Assembly (NCBI RefSeq): GCF_013376095.1 | Contig: NZ_JAAMFN010000023.1 | Coordinates: 1 to 64,000, forward strand | Source of the DNA: Arthrobacter sp. SDTb3-6 | GTDB lineage: Bacteria > Actinomycetota > Actinomycetes > Actinomycetales > Micrococcaceae | DNA: 64,000 nt | Direction of reading: 5' to 3' | Part shown: piece by piece, positions 34,817-42,656 of the stretch | Numbering within the stretch: position 1 is the first letter of the stretch | Layout: each line of letters starts with the position of its first letter | Program-made: the position numbers and the translations under genes | The notes under the pieces: model-generated | What the model was told of the DNA's origin: nothing | The model's input: only the letters and a program-made list of their open reading frames with translations | Databases searched by the model: none

Positions 34817-34852
34817 GACTCATGACACTACGCGTGCCTATTGTCAGGAGTC
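34817..34852. promoter_or_regulatory. Long inverted repeat between EamA and CGNR genes
   Basis: GACTCATGACA (34817-34827) and TGTCAGGAGTC (34842-34852) match in 10 of 11 positions across a 14-base spacer that contains ACGCGT. The right arm includes the AGGAG ribosome-binding site of the CGNR gene. It probably binds the CGNR protein. Confidence 0.5.
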
Positions 34853-34855
34853 AAC

Positions 34856-35428
34856 ATGGTCTTTACTAATGACACGGAAGTCGCCCTGGTGTCAGCGGTC
34901 AACCTGATCAACACCGCGCCCGTGGGCATCCTGCCGGACGGGGGCGTGTCCGGCACGGAGAAGCTGGCCACGATGGCGGACCTGGATGCCTTTGTGGCGG
35001 CTGAGCAGTTCACCGGCTCCCGCCAACACACGGCCGCGGAGCTGGCGGCCGTGCATCAGATCCGCAACGAACTGCGCGCCATCTGGACGGCCGGCGAGGA
35101 CTCCGCGGTGGCCCTGGTCAACGGGCTGCTGGCCCGGGCCAACGCCCTCCCCCAGCTGGTCCGCCACGACCAGTGGGACTGGCACCTGCACGCCACCGCC
35201 CCGGCGGCCCCGCTGGCCCAGCGCATGGGCGTGGAGGCCGCCATGGCCCTCGTGGACGTGATCCGCGCCAAGGAACTCCAACGGCTGAAGGTGTGTGCGG
35301 CCGACGACTGCCAGGCCGTGTTGATCGACCTGTCCAAGAACCGCTCCCGCCGCTACTGCGACACCGGAAACTGCGGCAACCGCGCCCACGTGGCGGCCTA
35401 CCGGCGCCGCCGGCTCGCCAAGGACTAG
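34856..35428 (+). CDS. CGNR zinc-finger transcriptional regulator
   Basis: 190 residues. The C-terminal ~45 residues are a CGNR zinc finger: CAADDCQAVLID, then SRRYCDTGNCGNRAHVAAYR, with four cysteines as metal ligands. The N-terminal ABATE-type region (about 1-140) is thought to bind a ligand. ATG 34856 is fixed by CAGGAG. Its position head to head with an EamA exporter and the inverted repeat between them suggests that it controls that exporter and itself. Confidence 0.88.
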   Translation: MVFTNDTEVALVSAVNLINTAPVGILPDGGVSGTEKLATMADLDAFVAAEQFTGSRQHTAAELAAVHQIRNELRAIWTAGEDSAVALVNGLLARANALPQLVRHDQWDWHLHATAPAAPLAQRMGVEAAMALVDVIRAKELQRLKVCAADDCQAVLIDLSKNRSRRYCDTGNCGNRAHVAAYRRRRLAKD

Positions 35429-35442
35429 CGCCGGCGGGGCGG

Positions 35443-36339
35443 CTACTTCATGGTGCCTGCCGAGACGGAGCCCTGCAGCTGGCGCTGGAAGAAGATGTAG
35501 GCCACCAGCACCGGCACCACCACGATGACGGCGGCAGCGAACATGGAGCCGAAGTCCACGGCATAGCCCTGCTGGCCGGCAAAGGCCGCAATGCCCTGGG
35601 ACAGCACCCAATGGTCCTGGTCCGTGTTGATGGCCACGGGGATCAGGTACTGGTTCCACAGGCCCAGGAAGTTGAAGATCGCCACGGACGCCATGCCGGG
35701 CCTGGCCATGGGCAGCATGACCTGGAAGAAGGTGCGCCACTCGCCGGCACCGTCGATCTGGGCGGCCTCGGATATTTCCGTGGGCAGGGCCTGGAAGAAC
35801 GCGAACAGGAAGAACACGGTGAACGGAAGCGCAAAGGCCACGTAGACAATGATCAGGCCTGGCAGGGTGTTCAGCAGCCCGATGTTCTTGAGGATGAAAA
35901 ACAGCGGGACGATGGCCAGGAAGATCGGGAACGTCAGGCCGGCCAGCATCAGGTAGTAGATGGCACGCGAGCCCCGAAACGCATAGCGGGCCAGGACGTA
36001 GGCACACATGGCGCCGAGCACCATGACAATCACCAGCGCACAGCCCACCACAATCACGGTGTTCAGGAAGTAGCTGCCGATTCCCGCCGTCGCCCAGGCG
36101 GTGACATAGTTCGTGAAGCTCCAATGCTCCGGAAGGGAGAACGGCGAGGCAAAGATTTCCTTCGTCGTCTTGAACGAGGACAGCAGGGTCCAGGCGAGGG
36201 GGATCAGCACCATCAACGCCCACAGCGCCAGCAGGACGTGGGAAACCCCTGCCACCGTCTTGTCTGCGCGTGTTTCCCGGGCCTTGCGTTGGACGTGCCC
36301 CTGCACCGGGGGTGTCGTATTGGACAATTTGAGCGTCAT
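35443..36339 (-). CDS. ngcG: Carbohydrate ABC transporter permease (MalG/NgcG type)
   Basis: 298 residues with six membrane segments after a short hydrophilic N-terminus. The EAA loop that contacts the ATPase reads EISEAAQIDGAGEWRTFFQ, typical of CUT1 sugar importers. It overlaps the upstream permease stop by one base (TAATG). No ATP-binding subunit gene is in the cluster; as in other actinobacterial CUT1 systems, a shared ATPase (MsiK type) is likely supplied from elsewhere. The ngc label is inferred from the binding protein and neighbours. Confidence 0.85.
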   Translation of the reverse strand: MTLKLSNTTPPVQGHVQRKARETRADKTVAGVSHVLLALWALMVLIPLAWTLLSSFKTTKEIFASPFSLPEHWSFTNYVTAWATAGIGSYFLNTVIVVGCALVIVMVLGAMCAYVLARYAFRGSRAIYYLMLAGLTFPIFLAIVPLFFILKNIGLLNTLPGLIIVYVAFALPFTVFFLFAFFQALPTEISEAAQIDGAGEWRTFFQVMLPMARPGMASVAIFNFLGLWNQYLIPVAINTDQDHWVLSQGIAAFAGQQGYAVDFGSMFAAAVIVVVPVLVAYIFFQRQLQGSVSAGTMK

Positions 36340-37334
36340 TATTCAGCCACTTCCGTACGTCCGCCGGTCAGCCGGTTGACCAGGAACACCAGCCCGGCGA
36401 AGATCAGGGTCAGGGCCGCCAGGACCACGCCCATGGCGCAGGCCAGGCCGAACTGACCCTTCGAGAAGGCGGTGGTGAACAGCTTTTGGGCAATCACCAG
36501 GGTGGAGTTTTCCGGTCCGCCGGTGGAGTTGAGCACCGACATGTAGACAAAGGCGTCCAAGGCCAGGATGCCCATGTAGATGTAGGCGGTCTGGACGTTC
36601 TCGCGGATCAGCGGGATGGTGATGCTGATGGCCGTGCGAAAACGGCCGGCACCGTCAATGCGGGCCGCCTCGTACGTCTCCGCGGGGATTCCCTTGATGG
36701 CTGCGATGAACAGGATCATGTAGAAGCCCACAAAACCCCAGACGATCACCACCATGGAGGCCACCATGGCGGTGCGGGAGTCGCCGAGCCAGGGGTAGGA
36801 CTTCAGGCCGTCAAAGCCGAGGCCGGTCAGGATGCCGTTCAGCAGCCCGGCGCTGGGATCGTAGATCTGGCCCCAGATGATGCCGATGACGACGGCCGGG
36901 ATCACATAGGGGAAAAACGAGATGATGCGGTAGAAGCCTGCCCCGCGCAGGCCCTTGATCTGGCCGCGGCTGCTGCCGCCGATCGTGACCAGGGTGGCCA
37001 GGACCAGGGACAGTATGACGGTGATGACGGGCAGGAAGATGGCCAGGATGATGCTGTTGCGGACCGCGATCATGAAGATGTTGTCCTGGAAGAGCTGGAC
37101 ATAGTTCGCCAACCCGATGAACGGCATTTGGTTGTTGAAGCCGTTCCAGCTGGTCAGGGAGTAGTACACGGCCTGGGCAAAGGGCGAGATGACGAAAACC
37201 AGGTAGATCACCAACGGCAGCCCCATAAAGACCGCCATGAAGCTGACCTTGTCGAATGTCAGTTTTTTCCGGCGCCGCCGGGCAGCGGGCGGAAGGCCGC
37301 TGCCCGGTTGCACACGGTTTAGTGCCTGTGTCAC
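36339..37334 (-). CDS. ngcF: Carbohydrate ABC transporter permease (MalF/NgcF type)
   Basis: 331 residues with a basic cytosolic start (ARRRRKKL) and six membrane segments. The EAA loop is ETYEAARIDGAGRFRTAIS. It pairs with the second permease to form the channel of a CUT1 sugar importer. Its start overlaps the end of the binding-protein gene by 4 bases, so the three genes are translated in tandem. Confidence 0.85.
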   Translation of the reverse strand: MTQALNRVQPGSGLPPAARRRRKKLTFDKVSFMAVFMGLPLVIYLVFVISPFAQAVYYSLTSWNGFNNQMPFIGLANYVQLFQDNIFMIAVRNSIILAIFLPVITVILSLVLATLVTIGGSSRGQIKGLRGAGFYRIISFFPYVIPAVVIGIIWGQIYDPSAGLLNGILTGLGFDGLKSYPWLGDSRTAMVASMVVIVWGFVGFYMILFIAAIKGIPAETYEAARIDGAGRFRTAISITIPLIRENVQTAYIYMGILALDAFVYMSVLNSTGGPENSTLVIAQKLFTTAFSKGQFGLACAMGVVLAALTLIFAGLVFLVNRLTGGRTEVAE

Positions 37335-38746
37335 TTCACTTCAATCTTTGTGACCGAACTGTCGTTGGCGACCTTGTCGGTGATGTCCTGCAGCGCCTTG
37401 GTCAGGCCGGCGGTGTCCAGCTTGCCGTCCAGGAAGGAGTTCCACGGCACCAGCTGGTCCTGGTTGATGCCGTAAAGGTCCACGAAGTTCCACGTGAAGA
37501 TGTTCTTCTTCGCGTTGTCCAGCATGGAGATCTGGGAAACCAGCGCCGTGGAGCCGAAGCCGTCTGCCGGCACGGTGCCCTTGACGACCGTGGGCGCCAG
37601 CTTGGTCTTCGCGAAGTTGACGGCCGATTCCTTGGAGAGCATGGTGCGCAGCAGTTCCTTGCCGGCGGCGGTGTTCTTGCCCTTCGACGGGACAATGTAC
37701 GGCTCCCCTGCCGCGGAACGGACGCCGATCTGCGGAATCTTCGGGCTCGAGGTGACGACCGGCACAGGGGTCCCGGTCATCTTGAAGCCGGCCTTGGTCT
37801 GGTCCTTCATCTCGTTCTCAATCCAGGACCCCGACGGGTACAGCAGGGCGTCCTGGTTGTTGGACCACTGCGCCTGGGCGGCCGTGAACTGCGTTCCGGA
37901 TCCGCCGGGCTTGACGTAGCCGGCCTTGATGATCTTTTCCAGGGCACTGAAGACGCTCTGGACGGCCGGCAGCGACCAGCAGTTGGGCTTGAGGTTTTCC
38001 AGCGCCAGGCGGACCTCGTCGCCTCCCTCCTTGATGGCGGATTCGATGGCCATCGTCTGGTAGTAGGTGGCGGCTTCCTTGCCCCAGAGGAACAGGTACT
38101 TGCCCTGGGCCTTGGCCTTGGCACCCAGGTCCATGGCCTCATCCCAGGTGGTCGGAACCTTCCAGCCGTTGGCATCGAAAAGGGACTTGGAATACCACAG
38201 GGCGTACACCGTCAACACGTAGTTGATGGCCGCAACCTTCCCGCCGAACGTCCCGGGGGCCAGGACGCCGTCGTACAGGGTGTCGGCGATCCTGGTGCCT
38301 TCCAGGTTGTTCGCCTCGGTGATCGACTTGAGGTCCTCGAGCTGGTCCAGGATGGTGCTGAAGCCGATGGCCTTGGCGCCAGAGTTGTCGATGAGGTCCG
38401 GCGGGTTGCCGCCCACGAAGCGGGGTTGCAGCTCCTGGGCGATGTTGGTTGAGGGGCTGATCTTCACGTCGATGCCCGGGTAGTTCTTCTTCAGGATGTC
38501 CCCGGCAAAGTCAACATAGTCAATGCCGTAGCCGCCCTTGAAGATGACGGCGTCGAGGGTGCCCGTCTTGGCCACGCCGAACGGGTTGGTGGCCGAGACG
38601 GCGCCACCGGCAGCGGTGGACGTTTGGGTGGTGCTGCCCCCGCCTGCACAGGAGGCCAGGGCCCCGCCCAGGGGGACCACAACGGCCGCGGCCAGGGCCC
38701 CGCGGAGGAATCCACGCCGTTGCACCGGCTTGTTCAAAATAATCAT
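37331..38746 (-). CDS. ngcE: Sugar-binding lipoprotein of an ABC importer (NgcE-like)
   Basis: 471 residues, extracellular solute-binding family 1. The signal has a twin-arginine pattern (QRRGFLRGA, R10-R11), a hydrophobic core and a lipobox LASC with C33, so the mature protein is probably a Tat-exported lipoprotein; a Ser/Thr-rich linker follows. The domain shows similarity in style to NgcE, the N-acetylglucosamine/chitobiose-binding protein of Streptomyces, and the SIS, RpiR and kinase genes next to it fit amino-sugar use. The -16 GGAAGG is rather distant from the ATG. Specificity for GlcNAc, chitobiose or MurNAc is inferred from context. Confidence 0.8.
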   Translation of the reverse strand: MIILNKPVQRRGFLRGALAAAVVVPLGGALASCAGGGSTTQTSTAAGGAVSATNPFGVAKTGTLDAVIFKGGYGIDYVDFAGDILKKNYPGIDVKISPSTNIAQELQPRFVGGNPPDLIDNSGAKAIGFSTILDQLEDLKSITEANNLEGTRIADTLYDGVLAPGTFGGKVAAINYVLTVYALWYSKSLFDANGWKVPTTWDEAMDLGAKAKAQGKYLFLWGKEAATYYQTMAIESAIKEGGDEVRLALENLKPNCWSLPAVQSVFSALEKIIKAGYVKPGGSGTQFTAAQAQWSNNQDALLYPSGSWIENEMKDQTKAGFKMTGTPVPVVTSSPKIPQIGVRSAAGEPYIVPSKGKNTAAGKELLRTMLSKESAVNFAKTKLAPTVVKGTVPADGFGSTALVSQISMLDNAKKNIFTWNFVDLYGINQDQLVPWNSFLDGKLDTAGLTKALQDITDKVANDSSVTKIEVK

Positions 38747-38826
38747 TTTTTGTACTGCCTTCCATTGTTGGTACGAGCGCTACAGGTACTGCTTTGTACT
38801 TTGGGTATGGTTCCGGCTTCGTCCAG

Positions 38827-39591
38827 TCATGCCTCACGCCTGAGCCGGCCGGCATAGCTGGCCACCAGCGCATTATTGTGTTCATCGCCGCCCGGGGTGT
38901 TTGCCGAAACATAGATGGGCGGTTTTTTCCCCGCACGGATCAGGCATTGGACAGTCTCAATGGTCAACAGCTGCGCAATGTACGCGCCTGTTATCGATGA
39001 CACCGCCCCCACTCCCCCTCCGCCGGAAATCTCAAGGGTTGTATCGCCAAACGGCGCCCTGTTATCGATAACAATATCCGCAATTTCGCTGAGACGCATC
39101 CCACAGGGGTGCTTGCTCTCGACGGCGGCCGTGTGCGCCAGGCTTGTCACGGCTATCACGGTATGCCCCCGCTCCTTGGCCAGCAGTGCCAGGCCGACCA
39201 CGGAAGCGTTGACGCCGGAGTTGGAGGCAATGATGAAGATGTCGTGCGGTTCCACGGCCTGCAGCCCAAAAAGTTCCTCCGCGACGCCTTCCTCACGCTC
39301 CAGGACGGACCCCGTCGTGGCATCCAGGGCAGCCGCCTCCCGTGTTCCGTGCAGCACCACGTCCCGCAACGCAATCTTGCTGGTGGGGATCAACCCGCCG
39401 GCCCGGCCGGCGATCTCCATCGCAAACGCCTCGGAGTGCCCGGTCCCAAAGGCATGGATGACTCCGTCGTTGGCCACGGCGTCCGCGAGGGCGGCGGCCG
39501 CGGCGGCCATTCCGCCGCCGGCAGCCCAGCCGGTGATCTCCGCCAGCCGGGAGCTGACTTCCCGGCTGAAGTCCACGATGGCCTCAGACAT
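38827..39591 (-). CDS. SIS-domain phosphosugar enzyme (UPF0309 type)
   Basis: 254 residues with one sugar-isomerase (SIS) fold: FGTGHSEAFAMEIAGRAGGL at residues ~48-67, then IIASNSGVNAS and VIAVTSLAHTA in the phosphosugar site. This matches UPF0309/SIS proteins. To my knowledge a Streptomyces member (SCO4393, NagS) has been described as acting on GlcNAc-6-phosphate; I infer a related role here. ATG 39591 has GGGGAAGGG upstream and overlaps the regulator gene by 8 bases. The coding sequence contains GTTATCGATAAC (39061-39072), a perfect palindrome that may be chance. Confidence 0.75.
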   Translation of the reverse strand: MSEAIVDFSREVSSRLAEITGWAAGGGMAAAAAALADAVANDGVIHAFGTGHSEAFAMEIAGRAGGLIPTSKIALRDVVLHGTREAAALDATTGSVLEREEGVAEELFGLQAVEPHDIFIIASNSGVNASVVGLALLAKERGHTVIAVTSLAHTAAVESKHPCGMRLSEIADIVIDNRAPFGDTTLEISGGGGVGAVSSITGAYIAQLLTIETVQCLIRAGKKPPIYVSANTPGGDEHNNALVASYAGRLRREA

Positions 39592-40567
39592 GCCCGGGGG
39601 CCCTTCCCCCTGCACGCTGGAGCCGGCCGCCGCCAAGCTCCCGGCGGGCCGCCCGTGTGGGGCGGCGGTGCGGGGAGACGGCCGCGGCTGAGGCGGCCAG
39701 GCTGGCGGCGGACTGGGTGAAGTTCGTTTGGGCCACCAGCAGGTAGATCATATCCAGGACCAGGAGCTGCACGTGCTTGGCCGAAAGGTCGTCCGGCTGG
39801 AGGAACTGTTCGTGGACGGAGGTGATGATGGCTTCGTCGGCGATCTCCGCGAGCGGCGAGCCGGGGTTGTTGCTCAAGGCCACGGTCAGGGCGCCGGCCT
39901 CCCCGGCTTCCCGCAGCATTTCTATGGTTTCCTCCGTGCGGCCCGTGTTGGAAATGCCGATGGCCACCGAGTTGGAGTCCTGGATGGCGGCGCTGGTGAG
40001 GCCGGCGTGGACTTCGGACCAGTGGTGGGCATTGACGCCGATGCGGTAGAGCCGCGACTGCAGTTCCTTGGCCATGACGGCGCTGCCGCCAATGCCGTAG
40101 ATGTCCACATGTGAGCTCATGGCGATCCGGCGGGCAATCTTGTTCATCAGCGCCAGGTCCATGACCGCGGCGGTTTCCTCCAGGGAACGCGTGTGCGCAT
40201 TGACCAGCGTGCTGAGCACGTCGCCGGCGGGATCGTCGGGGCCAAAAGCGCGCCCAATGTCCGTTTTCCAGGATTCGCGGGCGTCGCTGCGGCCGACGTC
40301 CGAGGCGATGCTCACACGGAAGGGCACGTAGCCGGCATACCCGAGCAGGCGGCAGAAGCGCGTCACGGTGGCCGGGGAGGTCCCGGTCTGTCCGGCCAGT
40401 TCCAGGATGGACAGTTCCAGGGGGGCCTGTGGTTGTGCCAGCAGGAAGACGCCAATCTTCGCCATCGCGGCCGGCATGTCCGGTAGTTTGGCCTGGATGC
40501 GGTTCACCACGCCGGCAGCATGTGCCGCCATGGGGGCATCGGTGAACGGTGTCATGTGAAAATCCAT
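39584..40567 (-). CDS. MurR/RpiR-family transcriptional regulator
   Basis: 327 residues: an N-terminal helix-turn-helix of the RpiR type (LELAGQTGTSPATVTRFCRLLGYAGY) and a C-terminal SIS domain (IYGIGGSAVMAKELQSRLYRIG, ISNTGRTEETIEML) that senses a phosphosugar. The last ~35 residues are Arg-rich and unlike the family, where the frame runs into the SIS gene. ATG 40567 follows AAAGGA very closely, and the downstream ATG 40555 is a real alternative with long spacing. It probably controls the ngc genes and the divergent kinase through the site at 40584-40601. Confidence 0.88.
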   Translation of the reverse strand: MDFHMTPFTDAPMAAHAAGVVNRIQAKLPDMPAAMAKIGVFLLAQPQAPLELSILELAGQTGTSPATVTRFCRLLGYAGYVPFRVSIASDVGRSDARESWKTDIGRAFGPDDPAGDVLSTLVNAHTRSLEETAAVMDLALMNKIARRIAMSSHVDIYGIGGSAVMAKELQSRLYRIGVNAHHWSEVHAGLTSAAIQDSNSVAIGISNTGRTEETIEMLREAGEAGALTVALSNNPGSPLAEIADEAIITSVHEQFLQPDDLSAKHVQLLVLDMIYLLVAQTNFTQSAASLAASAAAVSPHRRPTRAARRELGGGRLQRAGGRAPGHV

Positions 40568-40583
40568 TTCCTTTTTGCGATCA

Positions 40584-40601
40584 ATAATTGAAAACTATTA
40601 T
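40584..40601. promoter_or_regulatory. AT-rich inverted repeat between rpiR-type gene and kinase
   Basis: ATAAT and ATTAT flank TGAAAACT in the 72-base divergent gap. It is the only AT-rich palindromic patch there and is a candidate RpiR operator. Confidence 0.35.
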
Positions 40602-40639
40602 CATCATGAGTGTTAGTCAAGTCACATCGAGGGCACGGA

Positions 40640-41635
40640 ATGGTAACGATGCATAATTTCCTGGCAGTCGACGCCGGTGGAACCTCCACCAGGGCCGTGC
40701 TGGTGTCACCCTCGGGCACATGCCTCGGGTATGGCGAATCAGGTGCCGGAAACCCGGTATCGCGCGGATTCCGCGGTGCGGCGGATGCCGTGCTGCGGGC
40801 ATCCCGGAAGGCCCTTGGCGGGTCCGCGCGCCCGGTGCATTCAGCCACCGTCGCCATGGCCGGGGCCTCCCTGGCGCAGCCGCCGGGGCTGCTCCTGGAA
40901 CACCTCCGGGAGTTCAATCCGGCACAGGGCATAACGATTGAATCTGATTTATTGGCGGTATTTTATTCCGGAAGCTATCACGATGCGGGCCATGCCCTCA
41001 TCGCCGGGACCGGCGCGGTGGCGGCCCGGGTGGAGGGCGGGCGGCTCGCCGCCGTGGCCGACGGCGCCGGGTGGCTTTTGGGCGACAGCGGCTCCGGCTT
41101 CTGGCTGGGGCGCGAGGCTGTCCGGGCCGTCGCAGCCGCCCTGGACGGCAGGGGGCCGGGCACCGCGCTGACGGAAGGGGTGCTGGCGCAGCTTGGCCTG
41201 CAGGCGGATCCGGCCGTCGGGGCCTCGGGCCGCACGGGCACCCTGCAGCAGCTGATCAACGCCGTGTACGGGTTCATGCCCGTCCAGCTTTCGCGTTTTG
41301 CGCCCAGGGTCTTCGATGTCCCCGCCGATCCCGTGGCCCGGGACATCATGGACCGTGCGGCAGCCGCGCTGGCCGGCACGCTGCTGGCCGTCGGGGGTGG
41401 CGGGCCGGGCGGCCCGCTTGTGTTTGGCGGCAGCGTACTGACCAAGGGTGCCCCGGTGGCGGCTGCCGTGGTGGAGGAAGTCTCCCTGCGGCGCCCGGGT
41501 GCGCGCCCGGTGCCGGTGCTGGTCCACGACGGCGTGGCGGGTGCGGCCGTGCTGGCACTCAAGCGCCACGGTATTGCCGTGGATGCCATCGTCTTTGGCC
41601 GGATCGCCTCCAGCCTGGCCGCCCTGCGGGACTGA
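40640..41635 (+). CDS. BadF/BadG-type sugar kinase, probable N-acetylglucosamine kinase
   Basis: 331 residues of the actin-like ATPase fold used by N-acetylglucosamine kinases. The phosphate loops are VDAGGTSTRAVL (residues ~10-21), ALIAGTGAVAA, and the late LVFGGSVLTKG. It should phosphorylate an N-acetyl hexosamine brought in by the neighbouring ABC importer. ATG 40640 is used; ATG 40649 (MHNFLAV) is also possible. Transcription is divergent from the RpiR gene, and only 13 bases separate it from the convergent small membrane protein gene. Confidence 0.8.
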   Translation: MVTMHNFLAVDAGGTSTRAVLVSPSGTCLGYGESGAGNPVSRGFRGAADAVLRASRKALGGSARPVHSATVAMAGASLAQPPGLLLEHLREFNPAQGITIESDLLAVFYSGSYHDAGHALIAGTGAVAARVEGGRLAAVADGAGWLLGDSGSGFWLGREAVRAVAAALDGRGPGTALTEGVLAQLGLQADPAVGASGRTGTLQQLINAVYGFMPVQLSRFAPRVFDVPADPVARDIMDRAAAALAGTLLAVGGGGPGGPLVFGGSVLTKGAPVAAAVVEEVSLRRPGARPVPVLVHDGVAGAAVLALKRHGIAVDAIVFGRIASSLAALRD

Positions 41636-41648
41636 GCCGCGGGCGGGC

Positions 41649-41981
41649 CTAGGCGGCGGGGGTGCCGCCGTCGCCCTTTTTTCCAGCCTGCCGGGCGCCC
41701 GGCAGGCGGTCGGAGGAACGGCGGTTCACGCCCGAGCCCTCGCTGAGGTAGTCGGGGTTTTCCTTGTGCCCCATGACCAGCAGCGAGGAGATCAACAGCG
41801 CCGCGATGAACGCGATGCCAAAGGCGATGCCGCCCAGGTCCCAGCGCAGCCCGTGCACGGTGCCGCCCGCGGACACCACCAGCACCACGATGCCGGCCAC
41901 GGCCCCCAGCGCAAAGGAAAAGCCCAGGGGGAACTTGATGGAATTGCCCGACTTCGGGCTTTGCGGCTCTTCTTTGCCCAC
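41649..41981 (-). CDS. Small two-TM membrane protein of unknown function
   Basis: 110 residues with two hydrophobic segments at about 21-40 and 48-69, a short charged N-terminus and a long polar tail rich in Gly/Arg/Asp. Start GTG 41981 is supported by AAGGA at good distance. A perfect inverted repeat (42025-42043) lies 44-62 bases upstream and overlaps a plausible promoter. I do not recognise a family. Confidence 0.6.
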   Translation of the reverse strand: MGKEEPQSPKSGNSIKFPLGFSFALGAVAGIVVLVVSAGGTVHGLRWDLGGIAFGIAFIAALLISSLLVMGHKENPDYLSEGSGVNRRSSDRLPGARQAGKKGDGGTPAA

Positions 41982-42024
41982 AATGGATCCTTAGGTGTTG
42001 TTTGGCACCGGCTCACCTCGGTGC

Positions 42025-42043
42025 GTTCTACGTTAAGTAGAAC
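42025..42043. promoter_or_regulatory. Perfect operator-like inverted repeat
   Basis: GTTCTAC and GTAGAAC form 7-bp arms around GTTAA. On the minus strand the right-hand arm supplies TAGAAC, which sits 18 bases after TTGAAG and could be the -10 box of the gene starting at 41981; a regulator bound here would cover it. Confidence 0.5.
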
Positions 42044-42056
42044 AATTGCTTCAAGT

Positions 42057-42647
42057 TTACTTTCCTTTTGGCGTGCGCGTGTCATGGCGCAGCGTGAGCG
42101 CGGACAGCAGCCACAGTGCGCCGGTCATGAGCGCCCCGCCGCCGCTGACGCCCAGCAGCCCGTGCGGGCCGGAAGTGATGAAAAAGGGCAGGAGCACGCC
42201 GGTGCCCAAGCCCAGGACGCCGGAAATCAGCCAGTCGCTGCGCAGCTGCGAGCGGGCCGAGGTGAGGGCCGCGTACAGCTCGGCGGCACCCATGACGGCA
42301 AGCGCCGCGGCGCCCAGCCACGCCGCCAGCACGGTGCTGACGGCAATGAAGACCACGACGCCGGCGACGGCCAGGAGGGCGGCGGCGCCCATGAGGGCCA
42401 GACGCTTGGCATCGCCGCGCGGCAGGGCCAGCCGCCGCACAATCCAGTAGTGCGAGAGGCCAAGCACCACGAAGTACCAGCCGAAGTTCAGGCAGAGGCC
42501 CAGCGTGCCCGGGGCCCCGAAAAAGACCGTGATGATGCCAAAGAGCAGCGTGGCCATGGACCGGAACAGCACCGGCTGCCACAACAGGGCCCCGCGGGCT
42601 TTGTTCACAGTGGGATGTGCCCCTTGCGGCACGGCAGTTTCACTCAC
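42057..42647 (-). CDS. Six-TM membrane protein of unknown function (HdeD/DUF308-like layout)
   Basis: 196 residues with about six evenly spaced membrane segments (near 28-45, 52-68, 82-102, 106-122, 138-157 and 163-182). The regular helices and short loops resemble HdeD/DUF308 proteins, but I cannot assign it firmly. It ends with a basic tail (DTRTPKGK). It is transcribed after the MATE gene with a 9-base gap, so it may be in one unit with it. Confidence 0.6.
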   Translation of the reverse strand: MSETAVPQGAHPTVNKARGALLWQPVLFRSMATLLFGIITVFFGAPGTLGLCLNFGWYFVVLGLSHYWIVRRLALPRGDAKRLALMGAAALLAVAGVVVFIAVSTVLAAWLGAAALAVMGAAELYAALTSARSQLRSDWLISGVLGLGTGVLLPFFITSGPHGLLGVSGGGALMTGALWLLSALTLRHDTRTPKGK

Positions 42648-42656
42648 CCCCCAAGT

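Noticed and set aside
39061-39072. Perfect palindrome GTTATCGATAAC inside the SIS-domain gene
   Set aside because: It encodes the ordinary segment DIVIDN, and a related GTTATCGAT nearby encodes SSITG; chance in coding sequence is the simpler reading.
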